NCBI GenBank assembly: GCA_012845835.1
Contig: JABAKD010000025.1
Coordinates: 12,593,264-12,657,263 of the forward strand
DNA: 64,000 nt
From: Undaria pinnatifida
Lineage: Eukaryota > Sar > Phaeophyceae > Laminariales > Alariaceae
Reading direction: 5' to 3'
The notes under the pieces were generated by a model that was not told the DNA's origin, did no database searches, and was given only the letters and a program-made list of their open reading frames with translations. Positions 32,851-44,900 of the stretch are shown in pieces; position 1 is the stretch's first letter; each line of letters opens with the position of its first letter. The position numbers and the translations under genes are program-made.

Positions 32851-34439
32851 TCAATTTTCCAACTCACAAAGCTAATGCTCTGAATATTGATTCTCCACAC
32901 GGACACAATGGGTGTGTAGCGAACGCCGCGCGAACAAGATTCCCCGCTCCACCATCTCACCACTACGTATGTCGATATCGATCCTCGACAGGCTACGGTA
33001 GGGCTCATACCAAAGCCAAGATGACGGCGTTGTCGCCTACGAAGGCGAGCATGACGACGGAGCACCATGGTATCCCGCGTTTGTGCGCGGCGTAAGAAAA
33101 CGAAACATACTTGAGACAGCTCGATGAGCCTTAATCAACCCAACTGCCTCCATTGCCTTGCCTCTTTGACGGTCGACGACGCCCAGACCTAGAAACAGCA
33201 CAGGGATGTGACACGTTTCCCGTCCCACCCACATGGCCGGCCTCCTTGCCATCTTCCCTCTTGAAATCGTCTTGGTTGTCCTTCTCGTCATCATTCTCCT
33301 CGGCGAGGCCGTCATTCTTCGTCCTCCTCCTCCTCCTCCTCCTCGTCCTCCTGCGCACTCGCTTGCGTGATCGAACGGTGACGCTCGCTTATTGCATGCG
33401 GCGCTTTCGCGCGTGAGAGAATTCCATTCACGGCCTCTTTCTCCTTTGCGCTAACGTGCTACATGCCCCGCAATGTCGACACTGCGATATCGTCAGCCCG
33501 TACGTCGAGCGCCACGGCGTTGTGGTTCTGAACGTGGTTGGCAATGAACTGCTTCCATACCCAACATCCCTAGATTTGCAACGGAGGCATTTGTATAGGC
33601 AGGTTATTGCATGCGACGTGTGTGCTTGCTTTTGATGCCGTCTTAAGACTGGGCGTGACGCCAGCGCCTCGCTCGTCGCTCCTCGGAGCGAAGACGCGGC
33701 TCGAAAGCACCCGAGACGATTTTTTTTCCAGTCTTGTGCTCATACGCCCATGTCTGGCAGGCCCCCACACCACAGAAGCCTCTCGTGTCTGCCTGTGGGG
33801 TAAACGCAGAACATGTGTATCATACGCACCAACACAGACCAAGGACACAAATTAATGAGATTCTAACGGGATTTGCTCACCACCGCTAGATTTAGGCAGT
33901 TGCATAGTCCTCGTCCCGAAACAAATTACGCATGGATTCAACGCCGCACGTAGATCGAAGACGAGATGTACCTTACTGTGTCGAATGTGCCTTCTAATGC
34001 CTTGCCGGAATTCGCGCACGTCCATCTTCGCACGTCCGTGTTCGAGCTAACGCATGCTGCGGCAGAGGTGCACTATTCTGTTTCTGAGGATCCCACTGTA
34101 GGCTGAAAACGATACCATGCCCAAAGCATGATTGGAGATCAACAAACCTTCTGCCCTACGATCAATCCAAACCCATGTAGGTAAGCAACGAAATAGGTTT
34201 GCGAAAAAAGGATGGAATTCAGACGATTTCGGGTTAAGATGCCCCGTCACTCAGAAATCGTTTTATGTAACTCTTCCTCTCTAGTTTCCGGGGCGCAACG
34301 ACAGCCACGGACAAAGAAAAATGCGTAAAATGCCACACAATGCTACCGTAGTGGTATAATGCGCGCCTCAGTTTCAGCTGGCACCGAACATCATGTTTCA
34401 CATACCTATGATGTCACCACTATCCAGTACAAATGGACA
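32851..34439. other. No confident gene
   Basis: The minus strand at 33131-33420 is open and Arg/Glu/Asp-rich, partly from a (CTC)n/(CCT)n run at 33320-33355. No domain was recognised and no exon partner found, so it is left uncalled. The remainder is unassigned. Confidence 0.35.
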
Positions 34440-35215
34440 CATAGTCCTTTTTAGCCGTATGTATATGAGGAACCTCCACGGTAATTTCTTGGATTCCTGT
34501 GGGACGTCCGATGTGCGTCCAATTCAATGGAACGCGCCGTAGGTATCCAACGGATCCATGGAACGTACCATAGTAGCTAAGATCCCATGGATTTTCTTTG
34601 GATCCTATGGAGTATCCCAACAGATACGTTGGTCCCCATAGATTGTTCACGTCTCATGGGACGTCCCGTGCGAGTGTGGGTGCACTATGGTCTTAGCCAC
34701 ATTATCCACATACCCCGTGGCATCCCATGCGACATTGCATGGATCAACCCCCTAGTATACTATGCGATGCAACATAAGAAGTTCGATGGGGCGCGCTTAG
34801 AGACATACGATATCCTATGGGTCGTTTAAGATCCACCGTCATTGCTGTGGGGCATCTCCTGCCTGGTAAGACTAAATCGCCATGGAACGTCCGATGGGAT
34901 ATAATACCATAGGAAAACCTATGGGACATCCCATGCAATAAGCTATGGGACGTCCTACTTCGTGTATTCAGAAGACAACGTGTAGAACATCATATGGTAT
35001 CATGTGTCAAGCGTCATATGGGATGTCCCATGGGGTGTCGAGTATTCTATGGGTTCTCCAATGATGTTTCCCATAGCCTGGCCCACTGGATGTCCCGTAC
35101 TCTCATAATCCTTACCATGGCATGCACCGTGAGGATCCCAGACATCCTATGGGCCGTCCCATGGGACGGTTCATGATGTGTAGTTTAGGGCTTCCCATGG
35201 ATCCTATGGACAGAA
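34440..35215. repeat. Degenerate satellite of CCCATGGGACGT-like units
   Basis: Dozens of diverged 10-12 bp units related to TCCCATGGGACGTCCCATGG, many of them palindromic, fill the segment (clear examples at 34655-34668, 34925-34945, 35018-35032 and 35150-35170). Units vary too much for a fixed period. Confidence 0.65.
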
Positions 35216-36314
35216 TGTTCGCTTCTGAGCCTGTGGTGTGTGCCGGTTCGAATTCCGTTGTTACCAGAAAGAAAAGGCTCGAAAATCCACGTATTTCTAG
35301 GCGTTTTTCACGTGGCAAGGAGATCGCCCCGGAGAGCCCTGTTTCGAAGTCAGCGAGATTCAATCGACGAACTACAAATCAAATAGTGTTGATATATGTG
35401 CATGATAGCACTACCCACCGAAGTGCTAAAGTCACGCACTAACCATTGAGCTACTCAGTCACAAGCGATGACTGGGTAGTACAGTGGATAGCGCTATAAT
35501 ATACACAGGGGGTTGTGCTAACCATCGATGTATCCCAGGAGCTCGACATTTGGTATAGGAGAGTGAAAGCATTTTGTACCCCTTTCTCGCTCGGCCAGGA
35601 TAAAGATGTAGACCGAGCCGGAGTTCGGCATTCTTGCGATAGAGCCGCTACGGTATTTCGAACACAAACGATCGGATTCTCTGTGTGTGGTAGAGGCAAA
35701 AACATTTGGACCATTTTCGTTGTTTCTGAAGCACGGGATTAGTTAACCCAAAGCGGTCGGAATGCCAAAAGTGTCATGAATGTCCAAACTGTTCGGGATG
35801 TCAACGTTTTGTTTTGCGATGTTATTCGTTGCACACCTACCTAGAGTGTAGTCGTGTACGCACTATGAATGGTGCCAGCGGCTTGTTGTCCAGATTGGTG
35901 TTTTGGATTTTTCTCAGAATCGTTTCTTTGAAGCGTGTGTTATAGAGTGATAAATACAGAAGTTCTCAGTTAAGGAGGCACAGAAAACGAATTGTTCCCC
36001 TCGTCCGTAGCAGGCGTGCGCAGCGTCAGCCACATGAAGCAGGCCGGATGCGGGTGAGGGGGATGCGTGAAAGTCTTCAGATATATGTACTCGAGTGAGA
36101 AGATCCATGGTTTAACAATTACATGGCGCATTTTTGCTTCTAATAGGTGTGACGGCGTAGATTCTGCGAAAATCGTTGATTAAGGGGTTGGCAAGGTGCT
36201 GAGACGGGGGAGCCGCCTTCGCACCCTTCCGCTTGTCCGCGACTCGTTTCCATCGTGGTATGCTGTTCATAGTGCATGTGCTACGGCGACAACGTAATGA
36301 TTCGATCTGGTGTT
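35216..36314. other. No gene seen; tRNA-like fragments at 35440-35500
   Basis: CCATTGAGCTACTCAGTCAC and TGACTGGGTAGTACAGTGGA are head-to-head tRNA-like half sites as at 20955-21000. Otherwise unassigned. Confidence 0.4.
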
Positions 36315-36671
36315 GAGTCATCCCACGGTAGGTGCTGTGTATCTGGGGCCAAACATGTCTGGTAATGTTAATGTTAATGTTAATGTTAATGTTAACGTTA
36401 ATGTTAATGTTAATGTTAATGTTAATGTTAATGTTAATGGTAATGCTTGTGCTAACGTTTCGGTTGAGCTCCTCTAGTGAGAAACTACCTGTTAATTGAG
36501 ACGGATGCGAGCAGTTTTTGGTTCGGGACTATCGTACGGAAGCGTAGGTCGGAGTGCGCGAACGAATGCCTTCGAAGTCGTGTTTCGGGTGATGGTGAGA
36601 TACAGAGTCCCCGTGCTAGGAGCTCTCAGAATATTCTTAGAATCTGCTGCACGTCTTTTGTGGGGTGACTC
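36315..36671 (+). mobile_element. F2 MITE with (TTAATG)n array
   Basis: Begins GAGTCATCCCACGGTAGG and ends with a decayed inverse, TGGGGTGACTC. Internal F2 blocks include GGTTGAGCTCCTCTAGTGAG, CGAACGAATGCCTTCGAAGT and GCTAGGAGCTC. A hexamer array lies just inside the left end (36362-36445). Confidence 0.75.
36362..36445 (+). repeat. (TTAATG)n hexamer array, about 14 units
   Basis: Nearly perfect GTTAAT units, starting after TCTGGTAATG. The same junction is found in the copy at 44482. Confidence 0.9.
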
Positions 36672-36978
36672 TCTTCCGCCTCGTTCACGGACCATGGCGG
36701 CGGTGGTGCGCACTTGTAACCAGTGCATAGAATACTCCAATACACTAGTGCGAAGGGTTGTTCAGTTTATCGTGTCGGGAGGTCAGGAAGATAATGGTCG
36801 ATTGCAGTGACATTGGAGGGGGCTGCGGTTGTCATGTAGTCCGAAACCTCTCTTGCGAACGTCCTATGCCCCAAGGAGGTCGCTTGGCACAAGCCCGGAG
36901 GGGAAGGGCTGGACATGCTGCTTTGAAAATTCGGGAATTTTCGAGGTCATTTCTCCGTGGTAAGAGACCAGCCCAGGA

Positions 36979-37719
36979 ATGGACAGATGCCCAAGGGGGC
37001 ACTGCCTTCCCGACGACCCAGCAAATCTTTTTCGGGGGAACCCACGACGTAGGCGACAAATAAAGACAGTGTATGAGTTTCTTGGATTGATGAAGTCAAT
37101 CGCACATGTTTTCGTGCGGCAGGAGAATGACGAAGAGAGGGGGAATCGGCCTCTATATGGAAGGCCGGAAGAGAAGGGAGCCCATAACGAGCCGGAGAAG
37201 CATCCTCGGCTGCACCCACCGCTGAAGGAAGCTGCCGGAATGAGCAGGATGAAACGCAGAGATCAATTTAATGAGGTGGCTATGGTTGAGAGATCAAACG
37301 GCGTACGTGAAGACTACGAGGTGATGGCAAACGGAGATGCAAATGACGTTTTTGTTGATACAAAGCAGGAAAGGGGGGTGGAGCGGCGGCGTTCAGCAAG
37401 AGCAGCTGCAGCATCAGCAAGTATCAGCTACCCCCCCTCCCCGGTGCCCTGGCCGCAGCAACATCTGTCGTTTGAACACCGTGTGAGAGCGAGGAGGGGG
37501 TGCCTGGATTTTGGTAGGCACGACATGGTGCGTAGTGGTTGTGCTGACGAGGGAGGCCCAATCGCGGGATTGTTTCCTCCGTGGGCCGTTTGCTGGAATA
37601 GGTACGAGGGGCACGTATTCGAAAGTGGTGGCGAGCTGGATGGGGCCGTTTGGGAGCGAGCAGGGATCGGTACTTGGTGTTTCGGCAACTTTGTGAGCTG
37701 GAGGAGTGGAGCCGGTTGA
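36979..37719 (+). CDS. Unrecognised 246-codon open frame
   Basis: A frame opening with a true ATG and reading 246 aa without a known domain. It is Arg/Glu-rich in the first half, with a REDYEVMANGD segment and an Ala/Ser run (RRSARAAAASAS). It lies between an F2 MITE and the sulfotransferase in the same orientation, so it could be an upstream exon, an independent gene or chance. Overlapping minus-strand frames of up to 137 codons weaken the case. No function is proposed. Confidence 0.2.
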   Translation: MDRCPRGHCLPDDPANLFRGNPRRRRQIKTVYEFLGLMKSIAHVFVRQENDEERGNRPLYGRPEEKGAHNEPEKHPRLHPPLKEAAGMSRMKRRDQFNEVAMVERSNGVREDYEVMANGDANDVFVDTKQERGVERRRSARAAAASASISYPPSPVPWPQQHLSFEHRVRARRGCLDFGRHDMVRSGCADEGGPIAGLFPPWAVCWNRYEGHVFESGGELDGAVWERAGIGTWCFGNFVSWRSGAG

Positions 37720-38918
37720 TCGACTTCTCACATGACTGAGAGGGGCGTGGGTTCGCGAAAAATACAATATCACCGATGCAAGACAGAGTGTAACGCCCAT
37801 GAGGCACGCGATGCGATTCAGTATGTATTTTTTTCAATAGTTGGTCTGGTCTCTATAACTGGCATGCTTTTTCGCTATTTGGTGGATCGGGGCGTTAACA
37901 TCCTCTATTGTTTGATCTTGATGCCTCACGTCTGACCACGCACGCACCGTACCTCTTAGCGGAAATGTGGAGAAGTTCGACGACGACCCTCGAGTACGTT
38001 TTCGGTTGTGTTGCAGTAAAACAAAAGTCGCAAATGTATCTTGAGCTATTTGATAAAAATTTGAGGTACTTTTGTATTGTTTTTGAGTAAATATCCTAAC
38101 ATGAATATGAGCGCTCCTATGTTGTGCTGAAGACCATGGTACCATCTATGTTTAGCATTCTACCCCATGTGCTTTTTGCTTGTGCCTAGAATCGGGTGCA
38201 GAGCTTGGAATGCCGGATTTTTCGTATTTGACTCTTCACTGGAACTCGACTCTTTGTTTCCAAGAAAGGTTTGCAGCATGGTACACGTATAGGCACGTAA
38301 CGTTTGGCGACTGGATGCTTGTCATCCAGTACCGCGGCATGCACCAAAAATGGTGCTTGGGGGCGTTCCTCAGCTGCAGTGAGTGCCCCGTCACATAAAC
38401 ATCTCGACCAAATAGGGCTTCCTCTATTGTACCATTCGTCCAGGGTGTAAACGTGTGACGCGCTACCAACTATTTTTTTCTACTTTCCTTCCTCGATTGG
38501 TTCACCTGTAAATCGACGCAGAGCTAACGGTCTTGATCGGTCAGTCCGAGGCCGGCACACACGCGACTGAGAGTGTTATCTCGCGCTTTATTTGCTGTGT
38601 GGAGAAGAAATATGCCTATGTATTACAGTCGGGTCTCGAATGCGCTTGCCATTTATCTCTCCTTAGTCTCGAGCCCTAGGAATGGTACTCAACATGCTAT
38701 CGTTGGTCGAGCCATGAGCCCCCCTACCGAACATCTTAGCAGCGTTTCCGTGTCCAAGTGTGTTTTTCCCTGGTGCCGTCTTCTCACCCCCTCCCTCCCC
38801 TCACCGGATATCTCGCCCGTATTTCGCCCAGCTGAGCGCGACCTGCCTGGAGCTGTCCGAAGACGACACAAACACAACTACATCAACACGGATAACCTTT
38901 TGTTTTCGAGGGCACAAT
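37720..38918. promoter_or_regulatory. Upstream region of the sulfotransferase gene
   Basis: The transcription start and any 5' untranslated exon must lie here or further upstream. The reading frame of exon 1 is open back to 38718 (stop TGA at 38715), so an upstream exon spliced near 38830-38860 is possible. No TATA box or initiator could be assigned. Confidence 0.35.
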
Positions 38919-41900
38919 ATGCGGACATTTTGCGGCGAGGTCTCAAGAGCGCTCACCGTCGGCCTCACGTTAGTCCCAGGTTTTACGTGGAGCGCCGAAC
39001 ATGCTGGAGGTGCTCGAGCTGCAAGACCTACGAGCACAGACATTGATAACCTCTCCGGTGACACTTGCTGGGTGTTCACTCACATGAACAAGTCTGGGGG
39101 CACTACCGTAAAGCGACTGCTGCGGCCGTCGTTGGACAAAAACGGTATAAAATACGGACTTTTCGACAACGCGCAGTGGAAGAAGGGAGTAGACTATCTC
39201 AGAAACGACTACCTTGAGCGGGGCACGCAGCTCACGTGGGGAGGATACACGGAAGGTGAGAGAGGAAGCAGAAAACGCTGGTGAAAGAGAAGGAGGAGAA
39301 CACGGAGTAAGGGGTGTGCGAAGACATGTCTTTGTAAAGTCGCTGACATTCGGTCGTCCCAGATGCATGCTGCGGCGCATTGTATTCTTGGACTCTCCAC
39401 ACGAGGAGCTCTATACCTCACCCGAAAACATATTCTGAGACTTTTTTTAGTGTAAAGCGAGAAAAATCTCATCGCGTAGGCATAGAACGAAACGTATTGT
39501 TAAAGAGAATATTGATGTTGCGACGATTTTGGCTTAACGAGCTTCGTCATTCGGAAACCATTTCACCAAAAAACAATGGTGCCTTTTCCGCAGCACGCGT
39601 CTTGTCCTTAACTTGTTCATACACCTCTCACGTTTGACTTCCAGCGTGGGGAGAAGCCGTACGTAGTTAAGCTTTGTTGAATACGTCTCCCTCCCGAACA
39701 GTGTCTTTCTTTGTATCGCATGTAACGTTCAGCATTCTCGCTCCTCGCCGATGTTCTCACCGAAGGTTGCTAAACTAACGCTCTCGCACTAAAGACGAGT
39801 AATAGCTTGCACAACGAAAATTTCCTACGCATTATGAGAAGGGCCTCGAAAGCGCGAGATCGATCTGGTATGAAAGGTTAGATTGTTGGGGGGCAATGAC
39901 ATTCCGCTGGCAACGCACGGCAGGGAATGCAACACCAATCACGCAACTAGATCCATCCACGGTCGAGCCAGCGTACGGTACGAGAGCCTGCATTTTGTTC
40001 CTCAGGGATCCTCGCTTGGAGAGCTCTACACCCCAAGAAAAAACTGATTTTAATACAAAATGTCTGCGTATCGCGATGCAAGGATCCATGAACTAGGTAT
40101 ACGACGACTACCACACGACATCACAGCCGTATGGAGTACCTTACGAAATATAAATGGGATTCTAACGATGTTCCATAGGTCCTCACGTGAGGAACGACGG
40201 CAACCACAAGTTGTTAGGCCTAATCCTGCTACCTCTACACGTGTCTCGGGCGGCCTGTCACGTTAAGGAACACCACGCTCTGTCTCGGTCCGGCCGAAGA
40301 GTCATCCCACCGTAGGGATGCAGCAGCCGTTTCTGAGTTCGTCAACACAAGGGGCTCAATGTCTCACCCGACACGTGGCTTCGAAGGCATCCGCTCGCGC
40401 GATTCGAGCAATGCTTCTAGGCGATAGTCCCGAATCAAGCACATATATTCGCAACAGTATTGGTCAGACTGACCGGTTGTTCCTCTCTTCAAAATATCTG
40501 TAACGGACAGAAACCAATCGCCCCACAACGTGCAACCCGTACCGCTAGTACCGTTACCACCGTGGGATGTCTCCGACAAAATTTTGCAAATACTCGACCG
40601 TCCCACGCGTGATGCGATATTTTGGTACGATGGTCTTTTGGATGTCCATTTCAGCAGCAATCCCTCTATGGTGCGGTTGGAGTTGCGCTTTTCTGGGCCA
40701 AGCGGTAATGACCGGGTGTGGTCCTCCTCAATCGCGGGACTATCGGTGGTGGAGTATGACATGTATTCCTCCGGGAGAACCTTTGTTTAGTGTAGGAATA
40801 GCGCATAGGATTATTGGGCCCGCGTTGCTCGAGCGAATGTCGTCGAAGTCGTGTTTGGGGTGGGTGCGATGCTGAGTTGTTCATGTTGGGGGCTCGGAAA
40901 CATTTTCTGCCCCCCGGTAGCGTGGGGTGACTCTCAGGGACTGACCCGTGCTACGATAGAGGTAGCGCTTTTCGTCCGAGAAATCGTTCCTGAATGACGA
41001 GGCTCCTTAGCCCAATTTCGTCCGAAACAGGTCGTTTTTCAAGCATGATTCTCGTTGTATACCTAGGCGCCATGGGATTTTTCATCCGGTAAGATAGCAG
41101 TTTTATTTTTCTCCAAATCAGTTCTTGGGAGAGAGAGAGAGAGGTCTTAAGCTCCCGAATGGAGGAGCCTCGAAAAATACAAAGTGGTGCATCTCTATTG
41201 TAGCACGAGTCGACTAGTCGATCTCGTTGCTCTTTGCTAAGACGCGATTTATTTTTTGTGTACTTAGGCCATGAGGTTTGCTCCTGTGTTTATATTTTCT
41301 CTTCAAAATTTTGTCATACAATCACGATGTTGTGTTCGGGGTATGTGCTTCCTAATCTGGGAGCTGCAAAAAGGGTGGGGGTGCACCCCTATCTCAGCAC
41401 GCACCAGGCGTGTTATGTCAACAGGCGTAGTCCTGTTGTATCCTTTTTTTGTTAATGACGGTGCTCGCTCGTCAACCCAATTTTGTCGGCATCTCGCTTA
41501 CGTCTCTCAAGAGAGATAATATTGGTGGCATACTTACAAGCTGGGCCGGCCAAGAAACCCATAATCCGTCAATCGGGCATATCTTTCGAACGACAGTGAC
41601 ACACGGGAAACTGAGCATATCCTCGTAATCAGCTGGATACGGTGGTCCTTTTAAGCCCTCCAGCTTAAAAATCTGCCAAGTTGGTGATGAAAAAGTGGTT
41701 GCTACTCACGTCTCCTAGTTTGAGCATTTTCTTCATGATTTGTTTGTGTTGCTTTTTCTAAAATTGCTCGAAATACAATGTGGATGGAATTGGCTCATTT
41801 TCTCTGGGCATGTACATCTTGGGACGAGGAGTACGGACATATGGGTTTCATTTCATGGGTCATTTTCGTTCGAAAGTTATGGATGAATCCCTGAAATATA

Positions 41901-44900
41901 TGTCAATTTGTATGCAGAGGCCCTTCGGTGGAAACTTGGCCATGCACCTCTCAATTTTGGAAGTTAGGACCTGAAATTTTGACACGTGATTTGGACCAAG
42001 CTCACCAAAACAGTACTTGGCGAACTAAAAAAATAAAAATAAAACAAAAATGGCTGACATATGGCCGGCCAAAGTTTTCCAAAATCATGAAATTGATGAA
42101 AAGTCAACTTATTTTATTTTAGTTTTTGAGTTCGCCAAGTACTGTTTTGGTGAGCTTAGTCCAAATCACGTGTCAAAATTTCAGGTCCGAACTCGAAAAA
42201 ATGCGCGCAGCACAGCGATATTGGCTGGTTTTGATCGTCTTGGCCGGCCCAGCTTGTAGGCCTTGGGATAATCGTGGTCATGAGGTTGCTCTTCCAGTTT
42301 TTGTATCCAAATCAGGTTTCGATGCGAACACCACGCACCTCTGTATGCCTGTACGTATATGATACGGTTCTCACATATTCGAAGGTATCTACAAGGTTTA
42401 TATCAATGTACGATCTCAACAGCCGCCCTCCCTATTTCCGTCCCTGTTGCTTCCTCCGATGCTGCTATCATACCTTCTCTTTGCATTTTGTTTTCGTCCA
42501 GCTCTACGGCCGATTGCGATGCGCAAGTGCAAGTGGTTCACGGTATTCAGGCATCCTGTTGAAAGGTAGGCCCAGCCCTTGTCGGACACAGAAGCATACT
42601 GCGGCATCACATCACGCATCATGCTACGGTAGAGGCGAGCGACGCCTTCATTTTCATGAGGCTCTTAGCCCCTTAACGAGCGTTGTACATACATCACCCC
42701 AAAGCTTACGGTGTAGAGGTACCACTACTACTTTTAGTCCGAGAAACGTTTTCCAATTGACGGGGCTCCTTAACCCAAATCGTCGCAGTTTCGTTCTAGT
42801 AACGTCCCCATACGTTTCGTCGTATATTCTGACCGATGTTGGATTTTTCATCCGATCTAGAACTTTAGGTTTTGTCCAAACGTGTTCTTTGGGTGAGGTC
42901 CTAAGCTCCTAAAGTGAAAATCCTCAGGCAAAAGTATGGCGTGCAGCTCTGCCGTAGCACGGGTCATGCATTTTCAATAGAACGAAACGAAATTTTAGAA
43001 AGGGGGTGGAACCCCGAGGAGTTTCGGTTAAGGAGCGGCGTTTCGTTGGAAAGCGTTCCAGCCAAAAAGGTGCCATACCTCTGTCTTAAGGTGCTGTCGA
43101 GTCATCCCACGGCGCAGGGGTTCAGCGGGATTCCCTGGGCTCCTCACATGAAAAGCCCAACGAGGAGCCCATTGTCTTACCCGAAAACATGACTTAGAAG
43201 GCATTACTTCGCGCGTATTCCGACCAACAATTCTACGCCCTAGTCCCTGAAAACACACCCTCGTGAACGTACCAGGCTAACCCGTAGTGTATCACGTTAG
43301 GAGGTCGACCGGCATCAAATGTTTGTCCCCAACAGGTGCTTCTTCTACGATAAGGTGCTATCGTACGGGGAACGAAGGCGTGCTGCGGCAGGGGTTAACG
43401 GTGGTTGGGGAAGCTCGGTCCTATGTCACGAGCTTCTTCACTGAGAAGCTGACGAGTACCTTTTGGGATCGCGGCTTGTGCTCTCAAGTTTACTTGTGTT
43501 GTACACCTCGCTCATGGCTTTGTGATCCACCAACGATAAATTGAGCGCTCAAAAACCTCTTGTCAAAGTTGAGCTTTGGGTGGGGTGCGAAAGCGTGCAG
43601 CAATACACAGATCTAGCGAATCATGCCGAAGACCCGCGTTTTGAGGGGAATAAAGGTCTAGCCCGGTGAAAATTTGATGCCCTTGAGGTATAAACAGAAA
43701 AAAAATGACATGCCAGCGATGATAGGTTAAGGAGCCCCGAAATCCAGGCAATACGTTGCCGAAAGGTGCTACCTCTATCGTAGCAGGCGTCCCAAACAAG
43801 AGTGTCCTTTCCGACGACATGGGGATAAGGGCACGGAGTTTTCGGTCAAGAGTGCTCGTATGTTCCTATCGTAACACGCGCCATCCACGGGGTGTTACAG
43901 ACGAGGAGGCGTGCTTGGAAAGGGCACCGAGTCATCCCATGCTAGGAGTAAAGCAGAGCGTTTCGAACGCCAGGGCTCAATATCTCACCCGACTCATGAC
44001 TTCGAAGCCGGTCGTTCGAGCAACCCGACCGACAGTTGGTGTGCTCTAGCCCTGAATAAGTGTATCCCCACGCAGGCGCACCCACTGACGTATTATGCCT
44101 CCCAGTCGCACCCCCACTTGGCTCCCACTCCCTGCCTGCCGGACGCCATACCACCACACATCATGCTTCCTCTTCTTCCTTTTGCGGCAGGCTGGTAAGC
44201 GCGTTCTTTTACTGCAAGAACGCCTCTCACGACGCGCTTTGCGGCACCCCCGCGCTCAACGCGGCAGACACGGACCTCCTGACGTTCGCGAAACATTGGG
44301 GCAACTTCGGGGTGAGGCAATTTGCGCTGGCTTATGTCCAGCCGGAGGCAGTTTTGACGTCGCCTCTCGCCCAGACAGAACCGAACCATCCAGCGTGGTA
44401 CCTTCTGAAGCGGTACATGGACGGCCCAAGAAACCCGCTGGGGACCAAGTGAGTGATGACACATGTTATGACAGAGAAGCGGGGTCAACTCACGGTAGAG
44501 AGAGGTTGAACTTTCGGATGTCCACCAAAAGGTTTCTGGTAATGTTAATGATGATGCTTATTGTTGTTGTTAATGTTAATGTTAACGTAACTGTTAATGT
44601 TAATGTTAATGTTAATGTTAATTTTAATGTTAATGTTAATGTTTATGTTAATGTTAATGTTGATGTTGATGTTAATGTTTTGATGTCAATGTTAATGTTA
44701 ATGTTAATGTTAATGGGAATGTTAATGTTTATGTTAATGCTAGTGTGAATGCTAATGTTAATGTTAATGTAAATGTTAATGTTAATGTTGATGTTAATAT
44801 TAAGGTTAGTGTTAATGTCAATGTTAATGTTTATGTTAATGCTAGTGTGAATGTTAATGTTAATGTTAATGTTAATGTTAATGTTAATGTTAATGTTAAG

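Larger units (their letters stand above)
39256..42501 (+). other. Intron 1 of the sulfotransferase gene
   Basis: 3246 bp, donor G|GTGAGA and acceptor TTTTCGTCCAG|C. It holds F2 copies (40299-40573, 40805-40935), an F1 copy (40943-41211) and a TA-flanked MITE (41537-42256). The first kilobase shows no repeat match. Confidence 0.8.
42566..44190 (+). other. Intron 2 of the sulfotransferase gene
   Basis: 1625 bp, donor AG|GTAGGC and a strong polypyrimidine acceptor (CTTCTTCCTTTTGCGGCAG|G). It holds a diverged F1 copy (42700-42965), an F1 end in minus orientation (about 43720-43788) and F2 right halves in minus orientation (43099-43260, 43929-44055). Confidence 0.8.

Noticed and set aside
33131-33420. 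Arg/Asp-rich minus-strand gene
   Set aside because: Partly a trinucleotide run; no domain, start context or partner exon.
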